Below, piece by piece: positions 1-12,395 of a stretch of DNA of 64,000 nucleotides. The stretch lies in NCBI GenBank assembly GCA_033439795.1, contig JAUTDP010000003.1, positions 1,116,001 through 1,180,000 on the forward strand. Reading direction: 5' to 3'. Each line of letters begins with the position of its first letter. Position 1 is the first letter of the stretch. The DNA comes from Sordaria brevicollis. Lineage: Eukaryota > Ascomycota > Sordariomycetes > Sordariales > Sordariaceae. A program made the position numbers and the translations under genes. The notes under the pieces were generated by a model that saw only the letters and a list, made by a program, of their open reading frames with translations, made no database searches and was not told the DNA's origin.

Positions 1-333
1 ATAAAACTAAAGCCAAGCTTCCACCAGGTATATCCAATATCCTGTCGGTGTATGTGTAGCAGATCCGATAAGGGAGCTAAAATGAATTGAACCCCGAACT
101 CCTGGACCGATTGTTAACAGATCCTTTTCTTCTTCTGTTCTTTCTTCATCGTCACGCTAAAGCAGTCGTGTTCCTCGTCCCCTTCTCTGTCGCGGTGGCA
201 CTCTGGGTCCATGACCAAATGTCTGGTTCCAGCTCTCTCCTCCATGCCACAACGGCAACGTCCCATTCCCACTTCCACCCCCATATGATATCGTCTCAGT
301 AGAGTTCTGCAGTCCGTTCTGATCAAGGGCCAT
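1..333. other. 3' flank of the GH16 gene, no gene seen
   Basis: No coding region can be supported here. A 71-codon frame at 87-302 on the plus strand has no recognisable content. The stretch lies just downstream of the minus-strand GH16 stop codon and probably includes its 3' untranslated region. Confidence 0.5.
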
Positions 334-1269
334 CTAAGCCTCCAAAACAGCCACATACTCCACCTCCATCATGTTTCCATACCCATCCTTAGTATTCGCA
401 TCCGGGCTGCCCGGCCAATCGCCACCGACCGCCAGATTCAAAATGATAAACAGCGGGCTATGCGCCAACGTTCCCCACACACCTTCATCACCAAGTTGCT
501 CGCCCGTGAGCGTGGCATACACCTTCCCATCCAACAACCAACTAATCTTCTCCCCCCTCCAATCCCCACCGGCATTGGTGCGGTCGATGGACAAGGACCA
601 GGTATGCCAGCCATAGTCGGGGAGGTCAACCTTGTTGGGGATACCGATGGGCTCATTGCACGGCCCGCCGACGGCCGCCCCGTTGGCGTCGCCGCCGCAG
701 TGCACGGTTCCGTAACCCGTCATGGCGCCGTTGATGGTCTCCATGATGTCGAGCTCGCCGCAGCGGGGCCAGGGCGTGCCGTGGTGGATGGAGTCGCCGA
801 GCATCCAGAAAGCGGGCCAAAGACCCTTCTTTTGGGAGGTGGCGAGGTCGCCGAAGCGGATGGCGGCTTCGACTAGGGTGGTGCGGTTGGCGGAGGGGTG
901 AAGGCTTGTTGGGATTCGAGACGGCCGGAGGTCCATTTGCCAGACGAATCCTTGCGGGGGACGAATTGGACGGTGGAACCACCGGAGAGTTGGATGTTTT
1001 GGTTGGAGGTGGTGTAGGCTTGGAGTTCGTTGTTTGTGTTGGTGCTGGTCACATTGTTAATATTGATGGTGAGAGTAGAAGGAGGAAAGGGGGAAAGAGG
1101 CTTACTTGACGGCGAAATTCCACCTGGAGTAGCTTGGGTGAGCGCCGGCAGGACCCTCAAACTCGTCGGCCCAGACGACCTTGTAACCCGGGTAAGCGGG
1201 GACAGCGGCCGAGGCGACGGAGAAGAAGGTGAAGAGGGAGGCGGCGGCGGTAGAGGCGGAGAAATGCAT
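334..1269 (-). CDS. Secreted GH16 endo-1,3(4)-beta-glucanase-like protein with an apparent 1-nt frameshift
   Basis: Family 16 glycoside hydrolases cleave beta-1,3 or mixed beta-1,3/1,4 glucans outside the cell. Exon 1 (1269-1106) starts MHFSAS and encodes an Ala/Ser/Phe-rich signal peptide ending near VASA, then VVWADEFEG, typical of the first GH16 strand. A 61-bp intron (1105-1045, GTAAG...CAG) follows. Exon 2 (1044-334) carries NNELQAYT, SGRLES, WPAFWMLG, the catalytic motif GELDIMET (nucleophile and acid/base glutamates near residues 152 and 157 of the inferred protein) and a C-terminal NLAVGGDWPG block. The two halves of exon 2 are in different frames. The switch falls at a run of four G (895-898; CCCC on the coding strand), where one missing C explains the shift. 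As written, translation stops after about 111 residues. Whether this is a pseudogene or a homopolymer sequencing error cannot be decided here. The inferred full length, about 291 aa, is normal for the family. Confidence 0.85.
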
Positions 1270-4120
1270 TTTGAATGATGGTTGTTTGGTCGTTCTTCAA
1301 GATATGTTCGTTGTGAGAAATTCGAAAGTTGATAATGACAAGAATGTATGACCGAGTGATTCGATGTCGTGTAGTCGTTGTAAAAGTAAACGTGAAAAAA
1401 AGATCCAATTCGATAGACTTGCTATGAAGGAGTGTCGAAGGCTGTTGAAGTGACGTTGTGTGGGTATAAAAATCTCTTACAACAACGTCAAGCAGTGTAG
1501 AGAAGGTAATGGTTCACTAGGAATCCTGTTTGAGAGAATGTAGAATAGCAAGTTCGAAAAGGAAACAAAACAACCAGACCGGGCTAGGTTTTAGAGAGTG
1601 GAAAAGTCCCAAATTGGGAATGATGAAGAACGGAAACGAAATATCTTGATGATGTGAGAGGACGGGACAAAACAAGGCACAGCAGACGGGAAGAGCATGA
1701 AGAGATATATAGATTCTGCATGTAAGGTGGTCACCCCCTGCCCAGGCCGGCCTGGTGTGAATGACCCCTACCTATACCTCCATTGACCAGAATAGGAACT
1801 CCATTGGTGAGCTACAATAGGATATCGCAGCATCGGTACCTGATCTGACCGGATGGGATGGCAGCTGTGGGTACCTGAAGTAGACGGGATGGCGGATATC
1901 AGAACATGGACCCGAGCGCCGAATGGGAAGAATGGGCAACAATAGGAACGAGTGAAGGGTCGTCCCTAGGCGAGAGCGAGGCTCAGCCATTGATTGGGAG
2001 AGTAACAAGGATGAAACACCAAGAAAAAAACGGGGAGGACCATTGGTAGCATCGGAAGTATTGGCAGGTATTGGCAGGTCAACCAACAGGGCGCCGTTGT
2101 CCAGTGGATGGCTTGGAGAGCTTGGTGTTGTTTGAGAAAGTCCAGAATCTTTCCGGGGCTCGCGTGGATGTGCCGGCATCAGCCAGGGGTCGGAGTATCA
2201 GTGGGGGAGTAAAGGTGACGAGTTCGCAGTCGATTCATCCAGACTTGGACATTTTGTAAATGAGTGGAGAATGAGTCCTGCTATTATCGGACAGCCCTGG
2301 TTGATATCGGGGCAGCATATCGCCTTGGGCTTGCTTGGGCAACAAAGTCTCGAAGCTGTAGATCCGCTCCCGCGGCAAACAGTTGTTGTTCTGTTGTTCG
2401 GTAGTCCGAGCCAAGTCTTTCTCGGCAGTCACCGATTTGATGGCGTTGTTTGGACTAAAACAAGCGCGGAAGCCATGGGGGCACATGGCTCGGATGTTAG
2501 TGACTTGGTGTTGCTATGTATGGCGGCGGCGGCAATGGAGGCGCTTGATAGCTTTTGTTCGATTCACCGTGGTTTTCCACTTGACGCCGTATCCTTCTAG
2601 CTGGCCGTTACCGCGGTGACAAGGTGAGCGCTTCATGATAGCTTCATCAACACCAGAAGCCCAGAAGCCAAGGGCGCGATCACGATGCATCATTCACCTT
2701 GACTGTCGTTGAAGAGGCAAAAAGGAGAAAATCCCAAATGGAGCGATAGGCCCAAGGGGTCACGGCCCCACTCATCCACACAAGTAACGCACGGACCATT
2801 TCAATGCAGCATTTCAAGCTTTTCAACCAATCAAACCTCGTAAAGCCCTTTTTCACAATCGGTACCTGCGCAAGCCTCCCACACCTCGGCCATCTGAAAC
2901 AGCCGAGAGGTGGACTTCAGGGACAACCTCTTGCTTTTGTTTGGGAAACCAGGAACCGTTGTCAAATTTGCCAGTTTGGGGCTTTATGCACTCCTGTCAT
3001 TCTCGAATTGATTGTTTTTTTTTTTTGCTCTCTATCACCAAGGCAGGAGTGCATCATGACAGCAACCCAAGTTTGTGCCTGATGAGATCAACGGGCGACG
3101 GGCGTCACGGCGTCAACGGGACAGGTTCGGTAGTTGACCTTGTACCACGCTGATGCCAGGGCAGCTCTCCTCGCCTCGCACCGCAGGAGGAAGTATGGCA
3201 TCGCAGTTTGTTGAGCCTCTTGGGGGAGATGGACGACGGATGAGGCGGGACTATGCTGGAATCCCGAGCTCTCCTTGTCAACTCCATCCAGCCCAAACAG
3301 CCGGCTCATTCGTGATGAGATGACCTGTTGCTGAAGCCACTCACCCTCAAAATCCCAGTAAATGTAAAAGGACAAGGGTGGCCGTGGTCGCTATCACATC
3401 TTATCAAAGACGACTGGACAACCTATTGAGATTGAACCAATCGATATTGGCGCACGCTTTCCGGACTCCTATGAGCAATAGAAACCGACAAGCACGATAG
3501 CTTATAATATAAGGTAGTCTCTTATACTATAAAACGACGATAGTTTTATTATATATAAAAAAGGGTGCGCGAAGTCAAAAAGGGTGGATGAGGACAATGA
3601 CCCCGGTGCGACAAGTTAAGCTCAAAGAAAACGGTCTCCTCTCAAATCGAGTACAGTCTTCTGAACTACCTGCTCGAAACCCCGAGTCTTGATTGACACC
3701 GACGAAGCTTCATCGCGTCGTACTAAACCCGCAAAGAGCGCTTCGTTAATGATTTGCAACAGGACCAAATCGGTGGAAGTCTCGATACAATCCCTTTAGT
3801 ATATTAGAGTGTGTTATCTTTGATACTCCTTTCAGGAATCTTGATCCGATATTTTGGATGTGGTCGGCTACCACCTGCTGAATCTCACGCCAAGACACAT
3901 CACAACAAATCAGGAAACAACCCAAGTTAAACGGGCAACCGGTGTGTATCCATGCTGCTAGCTACCCCTCCTAACAAAAAATAAACGCTATCCAAAGCAA
4001 AGGAGCGGAAGTCTTTTCGAAAATACTCGACAAGTCAAGTAACATCCGCCAGCCCTACTACTTTCCTCGAACAAATCGGAACGACCTCCTCCCCTCAGAA
4101 TGTGCATCCACCGGGTCCTC
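1270..4120. other. Intergenic region between GH16 and the AT-hook gene
   Basis: No gene is supported in these 2.85 kb. The first few hundred bases should hold the GH16 promoter. Frames such as 1772-2179 minus and 2271-2600 plus lack domains and overlap one another. A hairpin lies at 2986-3054 and an AT-rich patch at about 3497-3570, where an imperfect inverted repeat (TTATAATATAAG / CTTATACTATAA) stands out from GC-balanced surroundings and could be a short RIP-mutated remnant. Confidence 0.45.
2986..3054. repeat. Short inverted repeat with T-rich loop
   Basis: ATGCACTCCTGTC at 2986-2998 pairs with GGCAGGAGTGCAT at 3042-3054 (12 of 13 positions). The 43-base loop contains a long T run. It could be a small foldback or a chance hairpin; no function is inferred. 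Confidence 0.4.
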
Positions 4121-5317
4121 CTACTCGAAATCATCAATTTCCCCGTCAAAAAAGGCAGCCAACAGCTGCTCGCGGGCATCAAACCCACCATAAGCGCCAG
4201 CCCGGAGCACGTCGTCGTTGTCGTTATATGTAGTGTAGTTGTTTTGCTCAGGAGGAGCAACATAACCAAAAGCTTGCAAGTTGAAGAAGCTGGGATCACA
4301 CAAGGATCCCCAGACATTCTTCTCCGCCTCGCTCTCGGACGAGGACGAGGACGACGACGTTGACGGGGGCGTGGCCAGTCCAGTAACCGTAACCGGAGGC
4401 TGAGGGTCGTAGTCGGTGTTGAGAATCTTCTCCGCCTCGCTCTCGGACGAGGATAAGGACGACGACGTTGACGGGGGCGTGGCCAGTCTGGTAACCGTAA
4501 CCAGAGGCTGAGGGTCGTAGTCGGTGTTGAGGATCTTCTCCGCCTCGCTCTCGGACGAGGACGGGGACGTTGACGGGGGCGTGGCCGTTGACGGGGGCGT
4601 GGCCAGTCTGGTGACCGGAGGCTGAGGGTCGTAGTCCCTGTCGGTGTTGAGGATCTTGTCGTCGAGTATCTCCCCGGTTTCGTTATTAACGACTAAAGAG
4701 GTTTCCAATTTAATTAGAACTATGATGCAGAAATGTGGTGACGAGAAATGTGACGATGAAATGCGAGAATGGTCAAGAAAGCTGACTCGACGAGGAAAAA
4801 TGATGGATGGTTGGTGATATTGGGCTCACTATCACACCGACAGGCAGTGCCGATACAAACAATGACAAGCCTTTTAAAAAGATGTAGAGAAGAGAAGCAA
4901 ACCAAACAGGGGACGGAGGAAATGGCGAGAGAGATGTTAAAGGTTGTTGGGGTTACAAAATGAGGAAGGTACCAGATGGAAAGTCACGAGAGAGTCTGAA
5001 CGGAAATGGAACGTACCGAACCCGACAAGCTTCGCCTCATTGAGACTTTCGTTCATAAGCTTCTTGGCCCGCTTAGAACGACGAAGAGAAGCGGGCAGCT
5101 CTTCGTCTGCCGTTCCTTTGTTGGCGATGATCTGTTCTGGGACGATAGGTCCGGGGGCATCGAAGTTGGTATCGGCGTTGGCCTCCGGGTTGGCTGGCAG
5201 GGGATTCTTACGAGGCCTTCCTGGCTTTCTTTTCTCCACGACAGCGACAGGCTGCTCAGCAACCTGAACCGTGGTGGCAGGTTCGGGAATGGGCGTATCG
5301 GTGTTTTGCGGAGCCAT
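4121..5317 (-). CDS. AT-hook protein with three tandem Ser/Thr/Pro-rich repeats
   Basis: Two exons give a 290-aa protein. Exon 1 (5317-5017) starts MAPQNTDTP and contains an AT-hook, KRKPGRPRKNP (residues about 29-39), which in other proteins binds the minor groove of AT-rich DNA. Basic RRSKRAKKL follows and could be a nuclear localisation signal. A 324-bp intron (5016-4693, GTACGT...CTTTAG with a CTAAT branch candidate) joins in phase 1, restoring VVNNETGEILDD. Exon 2 (4692-4121) encodes three copies of a 36-40-residue unit, KILNTDYDPQP...LATPPST plus a Ser run and SESEAE, then an acidic tail ending FDGEIDDFE. The splice model is mine: it keeps the frame, uses good signals and removes a stop. 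A second gene starting at METSL (4708) is the alternative, but the spliced model explains both open frames. A nuclear DNA-binding role is inferred from the AT-hook alone; there is no enzyme domain. Confidence 0.65.
4330..4660 (-). repeat. Intragenic tandem repeat, three units of about 108-120 bp
   Basis: Three near-identical units lie inside exon 2 of the AT-hook gene. Each encodes a KILNTDYDPQP-type block, LATPPST, a serine run of variable length and SESEAE. Unit spacing is 40 then 36 codons. Length differences are multiples of three, consistent with copy-number change under selection to keep the frame. Confidence 0.8.
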
Positions 5318-6624
5318 CTCGGTCTAAAGAATACTTCTATCAATATGGGAGTGCTGCGTCCGAATTGAGAAGAGATTCAAAACCGGGAGGAAGGAATGGA
5401 TGATATATGAAGAAAAAGTGTGGATAATTGTGAGGAAGAGACCGCTTTTAATACTGTTGAAACAGAAGAAATCATTCGATGGGACGAGGCCATGCAAAGC
5501 ATAATATTTATTATTTCTTGCTGAAGCACCCAAAGTGTAAGTGTGGTATAGGGCTCCTTTCTGCTGTGCATGTACTCCTGCCCGTGACTTGTCCTGCCCG
5601 TAGCATCCCTTCCCTCAGCGTTCGCTGTTCTTTCCTGATAAAGCATACAATGACATGATGCCTTGCTGCTGTCCAAGCGGGGGGCGGCACTGGTAGGGTG
5701 TTGGTGGTGTTCCTGGTGAGCCTGTTCGAGGTATGTGTGTGCAAAGCGGGCAATATATTTACTATGGCCCGGTGGCAGAGGTGGTGTCTCGAAGCAATGT
5801 ATGAGGTTAGCAAATGTGGAGCCGACGTATTTTCTTGTTGGCAGACAGTACTGAGGCGAGCATCAGAGTCAAGTACCTTCCGGGCCAAGTTGAAGTAAAG
5901 GCAATGCCTTCTCCTTCCACTTGGGGACCATGCAGAGCCCGATCGAAGGCAAAAGACGGGGGCGGGGAAGGCATGGTTGCTTGAGACTGAAGGAGCTACC
6001 AGCAGAGACACCTCCAATAGGGCGTGTTCGGTGATAACGGCGCTCCTAGCCTCCTCCCCAAGAGGGAGGATGTACGATGGGCGGCACTATGGCCATCTGA
6101 CGGCAGGTGACAACTCGCTATGGTGCGGCAAGCTCTCGAGAGTCGACTTGTTTGCGGCTTGAGCTGGCAGCCGCCATGGTCTCCCCTATCCCATCCACGG
6201 GGTTCACCCCCACACTTGCCATGTAGTCGGGTCGTGCCCTCCCGCCGGCTCGGGCCGTTCCTTGAATCTTTCTGTGGGGAGCGAGACCCTGAAGGGCCCC
6301 CCGCCCCACCCCAGCCCTCTAACAGAGTCGAAGCTTCGTGAGTCGAGCAGTAGAACGATACAGTGAGAGCCCTTGTTGCCCAGAAAGACGGTCCACCCCA
6401 CGCCAGCCACCATCCATTCACTTCCTTCCCAGCACACCTTGGGCTCGCCTAAGGGCGAGGCAAGTCCCGGCCAGGGGCAGGCAGACAGTCCTTGGGCCAA
6501 CAGCCTGGAGGTCCTCTCCCTCTGACGCCATGTCGAGAGCTAGTCCTGCCAGATCTTTCCACGCTTAACCCTGAACATACTTGTAAGGAGGCGTCAAAGC
6601 TGTGGGGCCCAATCTACGACAGCC

Positions 6625-6867
6625 ATGAACCCCCTGGACAAATTGACAGACCTACAGCTGGCACCGCTGCGAGCAGCCGTACGACTTAGCAAGTCTTTAC
6701 CGACTGCATATGTGTTGTCTTGGCTTATAGGGACTCCGCCCAGTATCAGTGTATATGACTTTATCGTCTTCGGCATCAAGCTGATGCTCCTTCTCGTGCT
6801 CAACACCGTTCGCAACCGTTGCACCCGTATCCGGGCCGGCCTCGGGGCCAACGAAGTGCGTAGCTGA
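6625..6867 (+). CDS. Possible small membrane protein (hypothetical, 80 aa)
   Basis: I do not recognise this protein. The frame starts MNPLDKLTDLQ with an acceptable start context (GCCATGA). It contains one hydrophobic stretch (VYDFIVFGIKLMLLLVL, about residues 44-60) followed by basic RNRCTRIR, the look of a single-pass membrane anchor. The second half uses C-ending codons (ATC, GTC, TTC, GGC, AAG, CTC, AAC), as real genes of this kind of genome do. The stop lies right after a GTGCGT that could instead be a splice donor, so the true gene might continue. A frame with gene-like composition exists at about 6936-7073, but I found no clean acceptor. It may be a real small gene, a relic, or chance. 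Confidence 0.25.
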   Translation: MNPLDKLTDLQLAPLRAAVRLSKSLPTAYVLSWLIGTPPSISVYDFIVFGIKLMLLLVLNTVRNRCTRIRAGLGANEVRS

Positions 6868-7664
6868 CATCCTCGAGGTGAGCCCGGACCTCCGAGCTCC
6901 GGGTGGCCGGTCATTATCCGCGTGCGTATCATACGTATCTCATGGGCGTCGTCGGCCTATCGTGCATGCTCGATATTGGTCGTCCGTTGTCGAAGCGAGT
7001 TGTGACGGCCTTGGAGCTAGAGGATACTCTAAACCTCGACAACCCGCCGAGTCGTCATCGAGCCGTAACATATTAGACAGGACGATCGATAAGCAGCGCG
7101 GGAAGGATGGGCCCCTTTTAGTTCCGGACCGTGAAGAGCGAGGGTACATGGCGTGACGGGGTCTCCGAGAGCCCATCAATAACGGTGAAAAGAGGTGCTG
7201 GCTTTGAATAGCAGAAGAACAGTTCAATCGTTGTGCGTGGGGAGAGCGCCCAAACACTGGGAGGGCACGACACCGCAGGTGAGCACCTTCCGTGAATGAC
7301 TCTCTTACTGCAATGAGTCTCGCACTGACGAGACTTTGGAAGGAAGGAGCGAGCTTCAAGACCGCGCGCTCTTGCCTTCTGGACAGCATAGCAGAAGATT
7401 GCCAAGGAGACCAACAGCGCAACAAGCAACATGCCACCACCACGGCCAGGACCAGGAATATAGCCCAGGGACAACATCAGCACCACCGAGCCCACTAGAT
7501 ATGAGAAAAGGGGCCGACCCTGACCGTGTGGAAGCGACATGTCCCAACTACGGCCACCGTTGCCTTGCACTGACCATGCGATACCAGACAATGGCCCCAG
7601 AGTGAGCCTGGCGACGGTTGATTCACCAACCCAACGTCAGCGGACACCCGGGACCACAACCGGC

Positions 7665-7885
7665 AGGTGACGATGACTAGGACAACGATGGAGGGAATGA
7701 ATGAGAAGAAGATGAACGTGGAGACAATGAACAGGGGGCGATGAATCAGGACGGCAACGACTAGAAGAACTATGAACGGATGACAAAGAGGGGACGGCGA
7801 TGAACGGGAAGACGCCAACGACGACGACGATAACTACGGCGACGATACTGCGACGAGGATGACCGCGATGAAGATGACCTCCCGC
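7665..7885 (+). repeat. Low-complexity GA/GAC-rich tract
   Basis: Purine-rich DNA with recurring GATGAAC/GATGA words and (GAC)n near its end. The strand bias makes spurious frames on the opposite strand, for example 7637-7912. Confidence 0.5.
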
Positions 7886-8536
7886 CCTGCGTCGCCTCGT
7901 TGGGGGCAACAACGGGCTTGCGGAATAGCTACGTGACGTCGTCTACGGAGAACGGCAGCCGGCCAGCTGGGGTCACGAAGACGACTATCAGCTGACACCA
8001 GGTTCGTGGCATTGTCCAGCCTCGTCCAGCCTTGCTAACTTTTGTTCATGAGAGCATCGGCATTCTAGAGAAAGCTGACACCGCTTGTCCGTGGGTTTCA
8101 GGGCATTGTTCTACCTTCTGTCTCTTTCCGACGGCTTAGGCAGTTCGGGCTGCTCAAGCTTGTTGACAAGACATAAAGGTCCATGGGCTTTGCAAGACTT
8201 GAAGCAGAAAGGATATGGATGAGAAGGCAAGACGAAGACCGAACAAGGTTCGTGGAGCACAGCAAGAACGTGACAAAATTTCTAAGCAGCCCTACAAACA
8301 ATGGACGGGGAGACTGACACTCCATCGCACAGAGCCATTGCCCCAAGATACAACCCCTGAATCCATGCTGACAGAGCCTTGTCTTCCAGCAAGAAAGTCC
8401 TAAGGTCCAAGGAGATCGATGAGCGACCATATCCGGGAACTGATGGACACCAACTCGGCCATGATACCTGCATCTGTCTTTACACTTCGGACGCTCATGA
8501 CAAAGAAATTGGTAACAGGCTGTGGAAAGTTTTGGA

Positions 8537-8652
8537 ACAAGATGAAAGAAAAAACAAGAGTAAGAAAAAGAAAAGGAAGAAGAGATTGAAGGAGAAACAA
8601 AAAACTGGAAAAAAAAAAGAAGAAGACGAGAAAAAAAGAAAAAGAAAAAGGT
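8537..8652 (+). repeat. Polypurine tract
   Basis: About 115 bases of almost uninterrupted A and G (AAAGAAAAA and GAAGAAGA words). It produces a Phe-rich spurious frame on the minus strand and Lys-rich frames on the plus strand. Such tracts can adopt unusual structure; no function is inferred. Confidence 0.6.
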
Positions 8653-11600
8653 GGGACCTACTGAACACAACACGGCCATGAGAGGATAACATAGCCTCAC
8701 GGCGTTGGGAAGATTATCTTGGGCAACAGCGGCAACACATGGTAAGTTCCAAGTTACCAAGGTTCAGTTCTCAACACCCGTGCTAACAGAACTCCGCCCT
8801 CCAGAGTGAGAGGAAATTGAGCTTGAGCAGATTGCTCAGGCGTAACCGGCTAAGGCCTCTTCCCCCGACGACGCGATTGTTTGATGGGCTAATTGACAAC
8901 GACTGACATTCTCCAGAGATAATCAACGGTCGTGAGCTAGGTCAGAAGGCGGATACAACAACTATCCTGTCGTTGTGGCCAACCATCAATATACCGGACT
9001 TGCTTCAAACCATGGCGCAAACGACAATCGGGGAGAGCAAGACGATGACATTCGACGGCGAGATGGGATGAGGACTCCGACCACCCTGTCCATAATGATG
9101 CGGCTATCGCCCGGGTCTCACTGAAGACAGTCCGTCCGTTTGTCTCGTTGCAATCTTCATGGTGATATCCCCCCCCTCTGACCGTTTGCGTTACTCAAGC
9201 GAGCGAACTCAAACGGACAGCAGGACCATATGCCTTACCGGAAGAAACCCCTATTGTTGAGTTGACAGCGAGTGAACTATCATCGGAACATGATTGCTCG
9301 ACAACGGCCGGCACGAGGTAGCCGACATGCGCATAAAAGCAACCTACTTGTCGCCCAGGGGCATTTCGACGATCTGGATGAGCCCGTGTTGGAACGATTT
9401 CTCGATAAGTTCGGTGGGCATGTCTTGATTCTTCTGTGTCCGAGTGTTTGGTCTCACTTCATTGTTGTTCGCGTGCTTTGCGTTCCAAGGGCCACAAGGC
9501 TGGTAAGGGATGTCTTAGAGAACTCCGTTGACGACCAGACGAAGCGAACCTCAAAGCGGATTCCTTTACTGGTGCTTGAAGGGTGTAAAAAGTGTGGACT
9601 GTAGAGGGCATAGGCTCCATATAATGGCGAAGTTGGGGAGAGGTGTGAAAAGTGATAGGGAAGTCCCCGCCTGAGTGTAGGACGAGTGAGCTGAGAGGTG
9701 GAAGGGAGAAGAAACAGAAACCAGGACCGAAAAAGTCCGCGAGTTGCGTGTGGCCCAGGTCATGTAGTCATGGTCTTGACAGAATGCAAGTCGGGCTGGT
9801 CAGATAAAGCCATTTTGCCAATGTCCTCCCTACAATATCTTTGCCTCGCGACGCAAGAACTGGAATATCCGAACTTTGTGGGTTATGCTTGCCCCCTTCC
9901 ACCCCCAATTTTCCTGCGATTTTCGTGATCTCTTTTCTTTTCTTTATGTTCTGCATTGTTCATGAGTTTAATGTTCAACTGCAATTTATGCATTATATCA
10001 TCTTGACTTTGCTATCTCGCCTTGCAGATAACCAATTTCCGGAGCCTTGGCCGAGTTATTCAAAGTTGGATCTCGTACTATGGCGGTTTCCCAGTCGAAC
10101 TTGAGATATTCGCCGATGTCTCAAAAACCTTCCGAGTCCCAGATATCGCCGGGCCCAAGCAAGCATGGCAGCCGGGCTAGGAGACGAGAGGGCCGGTGAA
10201 GGTGAACTTGCCAACTGTCGAATACGCTGGTCTAGAGCGAAACAACAAGTGTGCTGTCTGGTTTCCGTCTGGCTAGAGACATTTGACCTCCTAGAATCTG
10301 GTGTGCCAGCGGGTATTCTACCAATCTGCTGTCTCTGCCATATTGGTCTGACCGTATGGGAGGCATTCACAGCGAGGTTCGATCCGACAACATGCTGATC
10401 GGACCCCCTTGATGGACTTTGGGGAGACACAGAATGACCGGCAACTGATCAGGAGTAACGCCGTGGTGGCCTCGGCTCGAACTGGCTGTGCTCTAGGACT
10501 GAAGAAACGAACCGGCGTCTGTGAGCTGTGGCAAGGCCCTGCCTCCAACCGTGCCAAAATGGCAGACACCCAGTCTCCAAAGTTGCTTCGGGCTCCTTGC
10601 TCAAACAACGTGCGGCAGCGGGAGCCGTAGACAAAAATGTCCGTGGCGTGAGGTAGTTGAGGTGGCTCGTTTGGGGAGATCTCAACGGAAAGATGACATC
10701 TGGTCGACCGTTTGCACACATATCCTTCGTCGACACCCAACAATATCGGGCGGAGGAGGCAAGAATATTTTGGCTAGATCTTGCATGGTCAACCAATACT
10801 CCGAGAGCTTTCCCCTCGCGAAAACAGCTCGACCGGAATGCCTGGTAAGCTCCCCGAGAGGCGAAGAGTGGGCATATAGCCAGAAAGAAGATGCAGAATA
10901 TGCAACAAGTACGGTCGACGTTGAGCATGCAGGCCGATTCTGTCATCCTCCATACCGCAGAATTTCGGGGGGTATATCTTGAGGGTTGGCTGTATTTCTC
11001 AAGCACAACCCAATCCCTAGGGTAGTTAGGAGGTACCTTTAAGTATTTAACCATAGGTACCCCAGCATATATCCCATCGGAATTGTACGGTACGCATCCC
11101 CTGAAGAGAGGAGAGCAACGGAGGTCGAAAAGATCATCATCTGGTCCCTGAAACCAGGTCGCCGTCCAAGCAGACCACGATGTGCGATGCCCGGTTTTGG
11201 AAAAACGACCTAGCAGACCTTACAAGCACAGTAGGTATAGCCTGTGGTGTTGTCGAGGGATTTCCGCGTGTGTCGTGAAATCGGGGTTTCTCTGTAGCAA
11301 TCACAACGCATGGTGCACGGAAAACGTGTCTCGGTCGTCGGTGCTCCGAGCAGCATGTAAGGAGACGATCGAGAAACCGAACCACTCTCCGAGAAGTCGT
11401 CCTTTTTTTTTTTTTTTTCTTTCCGGTGGGTTCAACCAGGTTTCGTTTCTCCAAAGCCCAGTGTCGTTTTCCCTCAACCGTGTGTCGGGCTATGGGGCCG
11501 TTGTATTGTTCTCGTTGTCGCTCCAACAGGGGCTACCACCAGCTAGCATGCTTGCAGTCCAAACATGTCCGCACTTGATCCATCGACAGATGTTGTGTTC

Positions 11601-12395
11601 TCGAGACTAGGTGATAGCTGTTGAACTTGCACCAAGCGCCGGAAAGTGTTTCGAACAAGATGTCGACATCAAACGTCGCTGGACAAGTCGAAAGGAGATG
11701 TTCTTTTGCAGCAACCTGCTAGAGCCATGATCGAGGATGTGGTGCATTGGTTTGATTGGTAGGTAGTTTAATGTTTGTGGCGAAAGCATCTGGGGGTATG
11801 GGTAATGTTCCCCATCGCCAACGTTGTCGTCGCCATCGTTCTTGTGTTCGGGGCATTCGTGCCATGCTCGTCAATTTCTGAGAATCTTTTCCCCTCGTTG
11901 AAATCGGTAGGAAGACCATTCATGCTGGTAGCTGGTGCCGCAAAAGGCTACCGGTATGTGGAAAAGGATTATGGAGGTGATGCATCGTCGTTGTCGACGT
12001 CCATGTCGTAGTGTCTGTCAAGCGTTTGTGGTTTTGTGCAAGCGTTTCCACTTGTGGTTTTGTGTTCTGGGAAACAGAAGCAGAAAGTGGGGGGTTTTTA
12101 AAGGTTTGCCAAGACAGGCCTCTCTTCTGCGGGGGCCCAACCCAAATACAAAAGACTGCTCTGCATCTTTTATATGCGAGTCCCGACCGACACAATAAGA
12201 GTTGGCAAACAAAATTGCCATTGACGAAAGGCGCACAAAAAATTTCGTGGAAAAGGCACCAGAGACGCGCTTCTACAAATTGCCATGCAAGCCAGGAGAT
12301 ACCGCACCACATATTCTCGGGCGGCAAATGGTTAGAGGTAACATATCTCTGGGCAGTAAAACGTGCTCTGCAAACATAATGCAACATTATGCCCA

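Larger units (their letters stand above)
5318..12395. other. Seven kilobases without a confidently recognised gene
   Basis: GC-balanced DNA with many overlapping frames on both strands but no recognisable domain and no convincing exon chain. Frames at 5511-6017, 7118-7591, 8098-8760, 10449-11054 and 11920-12456 (all minus) and 9272-9604 (plus) were read and not accepted. Some of them start on TTG or GTG rather than ATG. One short frame (6625-6867) is listed separately. Low-complexity tracts lie at 7665-7885 and 8537-8652, and a long T run at about 11402-11420. Unrecognised non-coding RNAs or lineage-specific small genes are possible. Confidence 0.4.

Noticed and set aside
5511..6017. 168-codon minus-strand frame
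   Set aside because: No recognisable domain and composition like the surrounding intergenic DNA.
7118..7591. 157-codon minus-strand frame with two hydrophobic stretches
   Set aside because: The first codon is TTG and overlapping frames are equally open; not enough to call a membrane protein gene.
8098..8760. 220-codon minus-strand frame with long Phe run
   Set aside because: The Phe run is the complement of a polypurine tract; no domain or splice support.
10360..10400. GGTTCGATCC, a possible tRNA B box
   Set aside because: The flanking bases cannot form a T stem and no A box or acceptor stem is found upstream.
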